This document shows, piece by piece, positions 34,680 to 45,662 of a stretch of DNA of 64,000 nt. Position 1 is the first letter of the stretch; each line of letters opens with the position of its first letter. The notes beneath the pieces are model-generated. The model did no database searches and was not told the DNA's origin. It saw only the letters and a program-made list of their open reading frames with translations. A program made the position numbers and the translations under genes. The stretch covers positions 20,900,501 to 20,964,500 of the forward strand of contig JAZHRO010000073.1 in NCBI GenBank assembly GCA_037157565.1, in the 5' to 3' direction. The DNA is from Thalassia testudinum. Taxonomy: Eukaryota > Streptophyta > Magnoliopsida > Alismatales > Hydrocharitaceae.

Positions 34680-36890
34680 TACCCCCATGCCTAAATCTTA
34701 CTAGTCCCTAGCAAATGCAAGACTAAATTTTTCACATAAGGGTCCCTAAGGGATTGATTATTTTATCAAGTGTATGCCTAGAGATTTTTCTCCTTTTTGT
34801 TTTCATTCTATGCTCTAGAAATCTAGACAATCGTGAAAGTTTAGCTATGTAGCTTTTGCAATGGATTCAAGTGAAAAACAAATTCACCTCTAAAGCCTGT
34901 ACTTGACCCCTAGTAAAAATTCTAGCGGGATAGGCGGACTTCTTCCCTCGGGGTATTCAAGATATTCTATGAATTCCACTCGGCTTTAAGCTTAGGTAGA
35001 GAATCTTAGAGGGAAAAGATTATATATTTGGTGGCTCACTCTCGACTGGTGCTACATAGAGATTAGTACTATAGATTATAGATTCCCAAATTATTACGTA
35101 ACTCAACTCAGAGAAAGATGAGGAGAACTATGCTCTCTTTTGATTCCTTTGTATTCATTCTCTCTTACTCTTTTTCTTTTTCTTTTCTTTTCTTTCTTTT
35201 TCTTAGAGCTCACAATCACCAGATTCACACATATGATTTGTATTTGGTGGTCTCACTTGGCATTAACACTTTAATTGAGTTTCCATAACCCTAATACTAA
35301 GTAGGAATTCCTCAGCTAGTATTCGGGCAGTCAAAAATACAAAAAAATAAGTTAAGGCCATATTTGGTGGATCTCAAATTTATTCGGTGGTATTGCCGCA
35401 ATGCAAATGAAATAAACACTAAATATTCACAAACTCTTTTTTTCTTCTTGCTTTTTCTTCTGTTTCTAATTTTTTTTCTTTTTCTTCTTTTTTTTCTATG
35501 TAAATTTTTTCAACACAACATACTCTAGCATTTATGAACTTTATTGAGGAGGCATTATTAGGGATTGGTGGTACTCAAGAGACATTGGGTGGCTTATTTG
35601 GTGGAAGTGCCTACTCACAGAACCGAGAGAGATGGATAGGATAGTGTATTTCTGACCTTGACATCAATACCCTCCTTCAGGCGAGGATTTCGTAAAGAAT
35701 GGTCGTAACCATCCACCTTAGCCCTAGTTTTATGAAAACTCGCTCTCTGTGCATTTGCCTTATTTGGTGGCTCTCAAAATTTCACACAAAATGTATATGC
35801 AGGAACTGAGAGCGAAAACTATTCCTAATCTCTGAGTATCATCACCTAATTATCTAGAATTCTAGATTCTTTGCACTAATCTTAGAGCACCAGTACACTC
35901 TACTCTCATCTCACACTATTTGGTGGATTTTTGGAGGAAAATCTACCTAACTCCCAAAACACTATCCAGGGGTTCAGGAGAAGAGGCACTGCTTCTTCTT
36001 GACAGACTGAAGACGTTTATCATCCTTCACCATGAATCCATTGCAAATTCTACGTGTGTGAAAAATTGTATTGGACTCCATATTACAGGAATCAACTAGA
36101 AGATAAAATCCCTAATGCATTCTCTTAATAAAATAATCTTATTCATGGATGCACTATGTATATATGCTATAAACAAGTAACCTCTTATATTCATACTTCA
36201 AGAAATTTCCCTTTCGGGTTACATTCAGCTTGACCCTAAATTTAGAACAAAAGGGTCAGCGAATGAGTCGAAAATGGCTTTTGCGGATGATTTCTAGCTA
36301 TAATGCGAACATTGGAGGTGGAGTTGGTTGCTCTTTTATTTAGGGTCCTAAAGTACGTTTGACATGCATTTCTGAGGTTTTCCTAAATGTTGGCATAAAA
36401 ATTTTCAGTTTTGTTATATCTACCCCCCCATGCCTAAGTTCTTGCATGTCCTCATGCATGAGAATAAAAGAAAATAAATACTGCAAGGAATAAATGTGTA
36501 GAAATCACCTAAAATTGCTCCTGAGGTTTAACATTTAGCACCGGTCAACCTGACAGTATGTAATATGCAAAAAGGAAATACGCTTAAAAGAAAAATATGC
36601 TATGTATAAAGCGAGTATGTATCGGGTGATGGTAGAATGTGAGGTAGATGCTGAGTTTAACACCTCCAGCTGGGTGAAAACTCAATCAGATGTATCAGTT
36701 CTAGCGTAGGAGCTGGTCAAGATTAAGAGAAAGTTGTGCTCGTATGCTCCCAGAATTAGTGGTCCGGAGATGCGAACCAGCTGATTGTGCACCCCTACTC
36801 CAAAAAGTCTAGCTATAAGAAGGTGTGGAGTAGTGGTGGAAAATAGAGGATAATTAAAGGGGGGATCATGATGTTGATTTAGCTGATTTA
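34680..36890 (-). other. R-3 3' non-coding region: two polypurine tracts and a repeated 10-mer
   Basis: The plus strand tacccccatgcc at 34680-34691 is the 3' polypurine tract. A second tract, taccccccca, is at 36421-36430 and is followed by the gcatgtcctcatgcatg block. Between them the exact 10-mer TATTTGGTGG occurs at 35045, 35241, 35361, 35595, 35761 and 35917, plus a one-base variant at 35381. T/C-rich tracts lie at 35165-35210 and 35440-35500. Not coding. Confidence 0.75.
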
Positions 36891-38450
36891 TCATGTCCCA
36901 CAATTCAGCAAGAAGTTGCTGAGTAGATCAAAATGTATCTCAAAACCAGAATCTGAGTCATAGGGATCCTCATAACGATAATTGACATCAAAGATCATGC
37001 CCTCTCCAGGCTCTAGATCATATGGGAGTATCCGTGAAAGTAGAAGATTTGTGGGGAGGTCACTAAAATCCTCATCAGAAATTACTTCATCCTCATCCGT
37101 ACTCATATCTGATTCATCAGAAGCTAACTCTTCAGGCTCTGAGTCAAGCCATCCATTAGATTGACTAGGATGATAGGTGCATCCCCAACTCATTCTGCTC
37201 AAAGCTTCACCCTCATATGCATTGGGTTCCTCAGTAATTCCTGCCTCAGGTATCATATTTATTTCTTCGATCAAATCATCCATAGCTATTTCTGGTCTTC
37301 GGATTCCAGGATCAGCGATAGAAAGTGTCATCTCAAAATCTCTAACATCCGAATTAGGGATGTAGGTGAAAGAAGAAGAGTGCAGATCAGAAGATGTTGT
37401 CTCTAGCATAGGTTCACCTACAATGGGAAGTGGCCTAGATTGATCAGTAGTGTCGCATGTAATGTTTGCCTCAAGATCCATATCATCAACTAGATCTACT
37501 TCCCTTATCTCAGTTGGGTTTTCTAACCAATGAGGTATCTCCCACGATTCAGGATAATCCGATTGTGGCTTAATCCTGGAGATATCAGTCCTTTCCTCAG
37601 TTTCCTGAATGGAGTTCTCAGAGGAACCCATTCTGAATATTTCCTGCTCCTGTCTCATATCCAACCTGGATTCTTCTTCCCCTGAATTATCTTCTAGCAT
37701 CTGCTCTCAAGAATCTCCTATGTGTCCATCCAACGTAGTCGCTTCAGATTCTTTGAGGTCTTCAAGGCTATTTTCCACTTGATATCTCAAAAGCATTAGT
37801 TCTTGAGTTTCCCAATTTTGTCCAATTAGCCTTGTTATCCCTGTTGTTCCATGAAGGAGCTCCATCACAGCTTGTTGATACGGAATCCAGCTTTGTCTTT
37901 GGTTCGGCTTAGTGATAACTTGGATTTCGTGTAGATAGGACGTGGCCTTTTCCTTAGCGCTAGCTATGGCTCTCTGTATTCTGTAATGCGGTCGCATATG
38001 CACAAGTAGCTCTTCGGGGGTTCTAAGGGGTGAATCAGGTCTACCCATATTCCATGGGTGAGAAGCAGGAGTATGAAATCCATATCCTGGGTTATAAGAT
38101 GCAGTCCTTTGAGGGACCTACTGGTATGGGTCATAATATCTAGGGTTAGGAAATGGGTTAACCATTTCGGTAACCCGAGGAGAAGGATCAGGCGAAGCGA
38201 AAAGTTGTCTTCGCCACCTTGGGTTTTGATCCCAAGGTTGAGCTGATTCAGTGACCCAAGATCTCAGATAAGCTCGTGGGTCCAGCTCTTCTGGATCCTG
38301 ATTAGGTCCAGATCCAGGGTTAGCCATTGTGGCTAAGCAGATATAAGAAGAGGGTGGGGGAGAAGATGGTCCTGGTGAGGTGACTCGCCTCCTTGGGAGT
38401 GGCTCCCAAGGTCCAACCAGTTGAGGTCTAAGTGACCTCCTTCCTCGCAT
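36891..38450 (-). pseudogene. R-3 ORF of unknown function with two in-frame stops
   Basis: Three open pieces (38450-38118, 38048-37707, 37700-36891) are all in the same frame. They form one ancestral frame of about 519 codons interrupted only by TAG at 38118-38120 and TGA at 37707-37709. The N-terminal part has DPRAYLRSWV and NPRYYDPYQ and is Pro/Arg-rich. The middle (RIQRAIASAKEKATSYLHEIQ, TQELMLLRYQVENSLEDLKE) looks helical. The C-terminal 250 residues are strongly acidic with Ser/Glu/Asp runs. This layout matches the R-2 protein, though sequence identity is low by eye. No gag or pol motifs. Function unknown. Confidence 0.6.
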
Positions 38451-38584
38451 ACACCACCCAACCCCTGGGTTGGTGTAGCCAAGCCAGACAAGGCTAAGGC
38501 CCAGTCAATCAGATGGTCCATATGATCGGATGACCAGATTTTTCGTTGTAAGTTCGAATTCCTGAAGAAAAATTCACCATGCAA

Positions 38585-39980
38585 CTGACCGAAAGTGGTT
38601 CCCGCCTCTCAAGATAACCCAGCCAGTCTGGTTACGAGGGGACTAAGGGGAAGGTTCTTCCTTTGACTCATGCCTCCTGTTCCGTTACCCCTTAATCGTT
38701 GTCATTTGACACTACCCCATAGACTTAGTCACCAGGTTTGGCAAGAGAGATTGGAAACACCCAGTAATATGACAACGAATTCGGGTTGATTTCATGTTTT
38801 AAAAATTAATTTTAGCCCTTTTTTCTTCAATTGGGGTTTATGGTGAGTGGCTCACAAGGTGACCAAGCTCACCGGCTAAACACTAGACTTGATCAAGTTT
38901 AGGTTAGCCCAAATGTATGATCTCTAGAGTGTAACCCTGAAGATGTAACCTAGGTTTCATGCAATTCTAAGGTTTTTTTTTGTTTCTTCTTTAGCTGACC
39001 ACGAAATTAAGACCTATTCTCTAATAAAAATTGGAATTAGAATAAGTTGAAATTTGGCAAGTAGATTCCTTTTTTAATTGTCTTTCCAGAGAATATTTTT
39101 TTATGATTTTTACTATTTCAACTGAATTTATAGAGATTTTTAAATGTCAAAGGGTCAGATCTGGAATTTTGACCCTTGATTGATTTTTCAAATTGAAACA
39201 GTACCAAATGATTTTCAAAAATTCAGGAAAAATATGAAAATTAAAGTCAATGAGATTAGCTTTCAAACCCCATCATTTTTGGTCAAAATAGATTCGCAGA
39301 TTGCTTGGAATTTATTTTTGAATTTTGGAAAATCTCAAATCTACGTTAGTCTGACCCCCTTGCACTTCATGAATTTTTAAAAATTTTGTACTTGGAATTT
39401 TTTAAAAAATAGTGTCGAATGAAAGATGGTTTGAAATTAAAAATATAGCTCAAATTTTAGAATTTTCTCTCATTAATTTTTCGACAATTGAATTTTTAAA
39501 TCAGAATTTGAAATCTAGTCGAAAATCAGAGGGTGGTGGAGAAGCTTTTAAAAGGTGTTTGAGTTTAAAATTTAAACTTTCCACCAATTTTTTTTTTCCA
39601 AAATTTTTGAAATTTTTTTTTCAAGAAGGATTTTTTTTTAAAGTATTTTCAAATTCTTGTTTTTTTTACTTTTTCAAAACTAACCAAGGATTCAAAAAGA
39701 AACCTAATCTAACTACCTAGATTTTTTTCTTTGATTTTTTTTTTCACTTTCACGAAAATAAATAGGCTTTTTTTTTTCTTTTTTTTTCAAATAAATCTAA
39801 CCTAGGGTTCAGAAAGGGAAATCCTAATCTAAGATGAGATGTACACCTGATTTTTGTTTTAAACTACGCTCGTTGCGTGCACATATTCCTATTTCTCCTG
39901 TTTTCCTACACATCAAAAGACAAGAAGAGGAAGATTTGTCAATGATAGCTCAAAAGATCGAAATAAAAAATGACGTTGCC
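38585..39980 (-). other. R-3 5' leader
   Basis: An A/T-rich non-coding leader with long T runs (39590-39790). Two small + strand ORFs here (39180-39380, 39412-39720) consist of Phe/Lys-rich low-complexity sequence and are not supported. Confidence 0.6.
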
Positions 39981-39998
39981 TCCCTAGCAACGGCGCCA
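39981..39998 (-). promoter_or_regulatory. R-3 primer-binding site (tRNA-Asp)
   Basis: On the minus strand it reads TGGCGCCGTTGCTAGGGA, three bases from the LTR end at 40002. It matches the complement of plant tRNA-Asp(GTC) 3' end (CCCCGGCAACGGCGCCA) except near its 3' side. This is the clearest primer site in the window. Confidence 0.9.
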
Positions 39999-40001
39999 TT
40001 T

Positions 40002-42163
40002 TGTTGGGACTAGTATAACGTGTTTTTGATAAGAAAAAGCATTGTAGTATAGTGTGCAATACGATCAACAAAAATATTTATAAAGATAACGAGACTTGGA
40101 GTCTCGGTCGTTCATCTCTAGGAGGCATTTATGGAAATGTAGATTTGAAATCGATCTCTTTCGCTCTACTTGCTTAAAATCTCATGCCGGTTTATGGTGA
40201 TTTACGTATTGATGTACGACATGCTAGTTGCCAAAAGGTAGTAATTAAAACATGCAACTTTAATCACACCAAAAGATGATAACTAGGCACATGGTGATTT
40301 TCAACATATATATTCATATATATATATAAGATGATGATGATATCAGGGTTGTAGAGCATCGGTAGCAGAATGCTTGTCCAGGGAATGTAAAAACTAATAA
40401 CTAATAGAAAACGACTGCATACATGAATCTACGAGGGATTATGCATGCATCATTGGCAGAGAAGTAAGGAGCTACTCTACTAAGCAGTAATAAAAGTAGT
40501 AAAACTATGAAGAACTATAATCTAATCTATCAGAACTAAGGGCATTCAGAGGTGGGCTTCGATGGCCTTTGACTTGGTTGAGAGGAGAAGGAGGGGCGGC
40601 TAATGGTGCTTAGGCTGACCCTTGGAGAGAGGTTGAGGAGGTGATCCATCATCTTGGCATGGAGATAGTGGTGGCCATGGTGAAGCTACTCGTGAAAGTG
40701 GAGTGGAGGTGGAATGAAGCTAAGCTAAGATGGAGCCAAGAGTGAATGGGTGCAAATGGCCACCCCTTAGGTCTTTTTATAGACCTAAGGGAAGCTCTAT
40801 AGAGAATTACGGAATTCTCTAGAGAATCCTATGGTGGGAGCTCATGGGAGAGCGAGAGAGAGGATGAATGGTGGTTTTTAGATCCACCAAATGTGGATCT
40901 AAAAATTGAATGGCTCTTGGTTGCTAATTTTAGCAACCAAGGCATGGTAGAAAGTTCTAGAGAACTCTAGGCTAGGTATTTTCATGTGGATGGTGTGTGT
41001 GGGTGTGTGTGGGTCGAAACTTAGGTGTCTAGGTTGATTAGGTTAGGTTCTAGTGGGTTTAGATAGGTCTCAAATTAGGGTTGTAAACCCTAATTCACTA
41101 AGGTAAACTACAATTAAACTTAATACAAGTTTAATTGGGTGTGTGGAAACATAATTGAGAGTAAAACAACTCAATTAAGTCATGTCTAAGTAAATTGGAC
41201 TCTCACTGAGTCCAATTAGACAGTGTATGCTGAAATCAGGGCTCAATTGGACTCAATGAGTCCAATTGAATAGATTGAAGAGATTGACCATGATCCAAGT
41301 CAATTAGGTTTAGTGAGACCTAATTAGGCCCTTAGGGAGGTCTAGAGGTGATGTACTAGGGTTAGGGCACCTTAATTTAGGTTCCTAGGGGGCTAGAATT
41401 GGGTTTAGGGAGCTAGAGATCCAAGATCAAGGCTTGAATCTCAAAATAGGGTTTGGAGGGCAGTTCTGGACGTCTAATAATAGTGACTGACGTCTTATAG
41501 TGAAAAATCAGAAGTCCAGACTTGTCTGGACGTCCAATTAGAGTCAAGAGGGATTCTAGGTTCTATCTTGGGTATTTTGCAGAAATTATACGTCTGACCA
41601 AGTGTCTAGACGTCTAATAACACTGCAGAAGTGGGTTTAAGGTGTGCGGGAGTTGGCTAAGGGTTCTGGACATCCTATAACTCATCTGGATGTCCAGATA
41701 GAGGCTAGAATTTGGGTTTTAAGGTTTCTTAGGGTGCGGTGACCTAATCTAAGGGTGGCTAAGGCTTGGGGAGGCTTCTAGGCTATCCTAGGGCTAGGAT
41801 GGACCTAAGTTCTTCACAATTTATTACTTTATTCCTACTTAATAGAATAGCATACCTTAACTCCCTTACATTATTATTTACTACATCTAATCTAGGTCTT
41901 CCGCTCCAGCTCTGCTGCAACACCAGTTATTCTTTATTCTTTAGATCCAACTTTAGATCCAACTTCAGATCTAGCTTCTAATTAGCTTATTACCTGCAAT
42001 TGACATAATGCATCTAATGAGTACATTATAGCATTATTTTATGCATAGCTAAAAGAAAGTAGTAAAGGTGCTAGTAATGCTTATGCATGCCTGAATTACC
42101 CTAACTTATGCTAAGTCCTAACCTAATTTAGGTCAATTAAGACCTATGATTGCTACGTAATCA
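40002..42163 (-). repeat. R-3 right (5') LTR
   Basis: Partner of 32540-34679. The terminal hairpin at 42147-42163 (tgattgctacgtaatca) has a G-T wobble in place of the sixth pair. TATA box near 40768 (minus). Confidence 0.93.
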
Positions 42164-42168
42164 AAGCT

Positions 42169-42399
42169 CCTAGGTTAATTAGGGTTTGTGTTATTAGGTG
42201 GTGGAATGAAATCTAGTGCGTAGGGGGTAGGGTTAGTTACAGGCCCTTCAACAACACTTTACTTCAATCTACCGCTTTTGCCAGCCTCATGAGAGTGCTT
42301 GCAATCACAATAAGAAAGGAGAAAAATGAAGTAAACAATCATTAAGTCAGAAAATGTGGAAAATCAAAGAGTGTCGCCTCCCTAGAAACGGTGTGAAAA
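42169..42399 (-). other. R-2 5' leader, part 2, with degenerate tRNA-Asp primer site
   Basis: Leader sequence collinear with R-1 18050-18286. The primer site lies at about 42375-42396 (plus gcctccctagaaacggtgtg), three bases from the LTR start at 42400, and has lost several matches to tRNA-Asp. Confidence 0.7.
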
Positions 42400-45300
42400 T
42401 GTTGAGGTGGAGAATCTACGCTGAAAGAGTTGAGTTTTGTAAACCTATCGTCGTAGCATAATTTGCGAGAAAAATCTATCAACAGATAATTTTTACCGAA
42501 ACTCAAAAGGAGTCCTAGGTCGAACACAGGGAGGCGGATGTTTGATCGAAACCTACATTTGATTTGTTGTCATGAAGTAGATTAGTGATGAGAAGCTCAT
42601 CATGGTCTCTAATTACCCCTAATTAACTAGTCTTCCTAGTTAATTTGCTAGGATTATGTGAATTTATGGGTTAATTATTGAATAAGGGATAAATAGTAAA
42701 GGACCTTAAAATAAGTTTAAATTGCTATATTATCATCCAATTAATATTATTAATAATCTAATTAATAATTGGACTAGAAATATTACTAATCATTCATTTA
42801 ATTAATATGTTAACTAACTTAAGCATAATATATACCTAAGTATGTAATAACTTAAGTAACATTACTTGATTAAATAAATTAATATAAAAAGGTCAAAAAT
42901 GTAAATTCAACATCTAAATATAATATTTGTCTTATTTATAATCATATATAAAAAGTTGAAAAAGATTTAAATTAAAATAAACCTTGAAAACCTGAGTTTA
43001 CATTTTGGTCCTTACATTTCACTTCAATCGGGTCCTTATTTTTCATTTAGGTCCTTAATTTTCATCACAAGCAAGTCCTTGGACTTCTTCTTCTCTTCAC
43101 CTGACTAGACGGTTGACGATTGAAGGTGTAGCCACCGCATGATCACCGCCCATCTGACTTCATCTCTTCTTCTCCAAGCTCCTGGAACTTACGCTCACCA
43201 TCTCATTTTCAACCACCGGTCTGGATGACTCTGATATCCTAATTTAGGGTTGGAGATAACTTCATCAGCATCGGAGAAGACGCCGGTGGTTATCCTCCTC
43301 CTAGCCACAATCGCGTCCAGATTCCACCTCCTTCTTAGTCGCAGTCGATTGTAAATACCCCCTGACCCCCTAATTTCCACCAAGTTGGCTCCCTTCCCTA
43401 TTCTTCACTGCAGCCAACACAATAGGCTATACACTCCGCAACTCCGACAATCTTCCACCACTCCATCTGACTTCCTCCATCCACTTTTATTAGCTCTGGA
43501 ACTCCGCCGAGGTCAGCCGCGTCTCTTGACACAAGCGCTGACTAAGGAGTCTCTGCTTCACCTCACAATCGCCGCCGGAGATCTTTCGACAACCCTCTGA
43601 TTTCACTCCTCCATCATGAGCCGTCGACAGAGATCCTCTGACCCCTTCGTCCGAGTAATAATAGGCTAGGAGTAGGAGTAAGAGTAGGATAGTTTAGTTA
43701 GTTAGTTAGGTAGGTTAGTTAGCCGTAATGTTGGATTTTAATTTCATCTTCTTCAACTTCGACGAGCTCCTTGAGCTTGTCAGAGAATTAATTTCATCTT
43801 TTTGAATCATTGTTCATCTTCCTCTATCTTCCACGATCACTTCTATCACATTTATTTACTTATTTGATCACTAATTAGCCTAAGTCATTTCCACCTCCAC
43901 CGACTACTTCTGCTGTCCATGGCAGCAGTAGTCGACCTTATCTCCACCTCCATTTTATCCTCCATCACCTATTCATCACTAAAGGATCCTAATCATTGCT
44001 ATAGCTAGAGTAAATATCACATATAACTTAAACGCCTAAATCTAATTAAGTTCCTGAGCTCGCTATCAGTGGCAGCTCAGGAGTAGTTGAAATCTTTAAT
44101 TAACCATATATTTATGATCGCAATCACTTGTTGACTTGTTTTAGCTACTTAATTGAGTGGGAAAACAAGTCTTGAGCTTCAACCAACTCAGACTTCATAT
44201 AAATCAAATTCACTATTAAATCTTTCTTTTAATGATCAAATGAAGAAATTAATTTGATCTTGAGGTTCCTTGTGGCCTCAGGAACTTTTTCAAGTCATTA
44301 ATGACACAATTTTTCATTCTGTGCACAATTTTCTCTTTTTCTAGACTCACCAGAGCTTCGGCAAGCTCCGGTGAGTCAAAACTGTTCTTCAGCCTGTAGA
44401 ATTTGATAAGAAGCTCCAGAATGATGAATTAAGGTTCACTGATTGTGCTGAGGTCATTTATTGGGGATTTTGATGACTGGAGCTTGAGTTAGGTATTCAT
44501 CTCCAACGTCGGCAGAGTTGGAGAAGTCTGAAAGAAAGCTTTAAGTTGCAATTAAGGGATCTAGAAGCTTCAGTGCAATGCACTGAAGTTATTTCTGTGC
44601 TTAGATCACTGTAACAACCTCTGGGTTGTTCTGACAAACAAACCCCTTTTAGAGTTCAGGCGACGTGCCTGAAACCCTAAAATCCTAAGTTCAAACATCT
44701 ATTGAAGGATCTGAGCATGTTTCTGAGATTATGGAGAAGAGATTTTAGGTTTTAATTTCTTGAGAAAAGGTTTAGATCAGAAAGTCAAATCTGGAGGCTT
44801 AACAGTCAAACCTGAGTTTGATGCTTTGATTCTGAAGACAATCTGACTAATTGATGAGTTTAAATTGATTCTGAGATTTATTTGAATGATTTTAAAGTGA
44901 ATTGGATGAGCTCTGATAGTTAATTTGATTAGATTTTGATTACTGCCAGTTTGTGTTGTTTTTGAACCCAAACTGTTGGCAGTGGATTTTGGACGAAATT
45001 TGATTGCAAATTCTGCCCAGATGAGTTGATAACAACCTCTAGAAGTTGTTTCAAATGATTAATCATGACTTTAGATGTCTGTTAGGTCTTTTCTAAGTTT
45101 GTTTTCAACTTCTTGAAGCTTTCAGAGAAGCTTGACCTTCTGTGCACTTCCTGAAGCTCTTGAGAGCTTAGTAACCACACCTGAAGCGGCGGAATTCCCT
45201 ATATAACCTACTTAGAACATTAATTGAGAGCTTAAGTCCAGTCTGTGGACTTTATACTGATAACTCCATTTCCAGGCCATTTTAATACCCATAGAAAACC

Positions 45301-45471
45301 TGTAGATTCACCCTTCAAATCGAAGAGGAAAACTTCCCCTTCACATTAAATTGACACTATAATCTTGTAGAGTAACTCAAGAGCTTTCCAACAAGCTTTT
45401 GTTTGCTTGAAATGGATCTCTGAGCTAGGAGGAATCATCAACTGAAGTTTGCTCTAGAAGGGGTTAGAATA

Positions 45472-45514
45472 GTCCCACATCGAGAATTCATGAGCAAGCG
45501 CCTAAGTATAAAAG
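45472..45514 (+). promoter_or_regulatory. snRNA-type promoter in S3: USE plus TATA
   Basis: GTCCCACATCG (45472-45482) is an exact match to the plant upstream sequence element RTCCCACATCG. TATAAAAG starts at 45507, leaving 24 bases between them. In plant snRNA genes this spacing is that of the pol III class (U6-like); pol II snRNA genes have about one helical turn more. No snRNA sequence follows. Similar boxes occur upstream of TATA boxes in some plant LTRs. Confidence 0.7.
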
Positions 45515-45578
45515 GAATTTGTTGCATGGCCATATCAGTCGTCAGCGCTCGGTGCACGGTTACCGAACGAACATTGAT

Positions 45579-45662
45579 CCTGTGTGTGTGTGTGGGCACG
45601 TATGTGCCTACGAGTGTGCGCCTGTGTGTGTGTGTGGGCACGTATGTGCCTACGTGTGTGCG
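45579..45662 (+). repeat. 42-bp tandem duplication with (TG)n
   Basis: Two head-to-tail 42-bp units (45579-45620 and 45621-45662) differ at one base (cgagtg against cgtgtg); a third unit starts and breaks off at 45663. Each contains a TG run and gggcacgtatgtgcctacg, which is a short inverted repeat. It lies just downstream of the S3 TATA box, so it falls in the predicted transcript leader. Confidence 0.9.

Larger units (their letters stand above)
32535..42168 (-). mobile_element. R-3: complete non-autonomous LTR retrotransposon nested in R-2
   Basis: LTRs are at 32540-34679 (3', 2140 bp) and 40002-42163 (5', 2162 bp), with perfect duplications aagct at 32535-32539 and 42164-42168. The primer site is 39981-39998 and the 3' polypurine tract starts at 34680. 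The LTRs look very similar over long stretches, so R-3 is among the youngest elements here. The internal region of 5.3 kb has no gag or pol. It holds one reading frame (36891-38450) broken by two stops, a second polypurine tract and a region with six exact copies of a 10-mer. Confidence 0.94.

Noticed and set aside
39180..39720. Two Phe/Lys-rich + ORFs in the R-3 leader
   Set aside because: T- and A-run translation in a non-coding leader, opposite to the element's sense.
43385..43600. 71-codon + ORF in S3
   Set aside because: Within a solo LTR; Leu/Ser/Thr-rich without any known motif.
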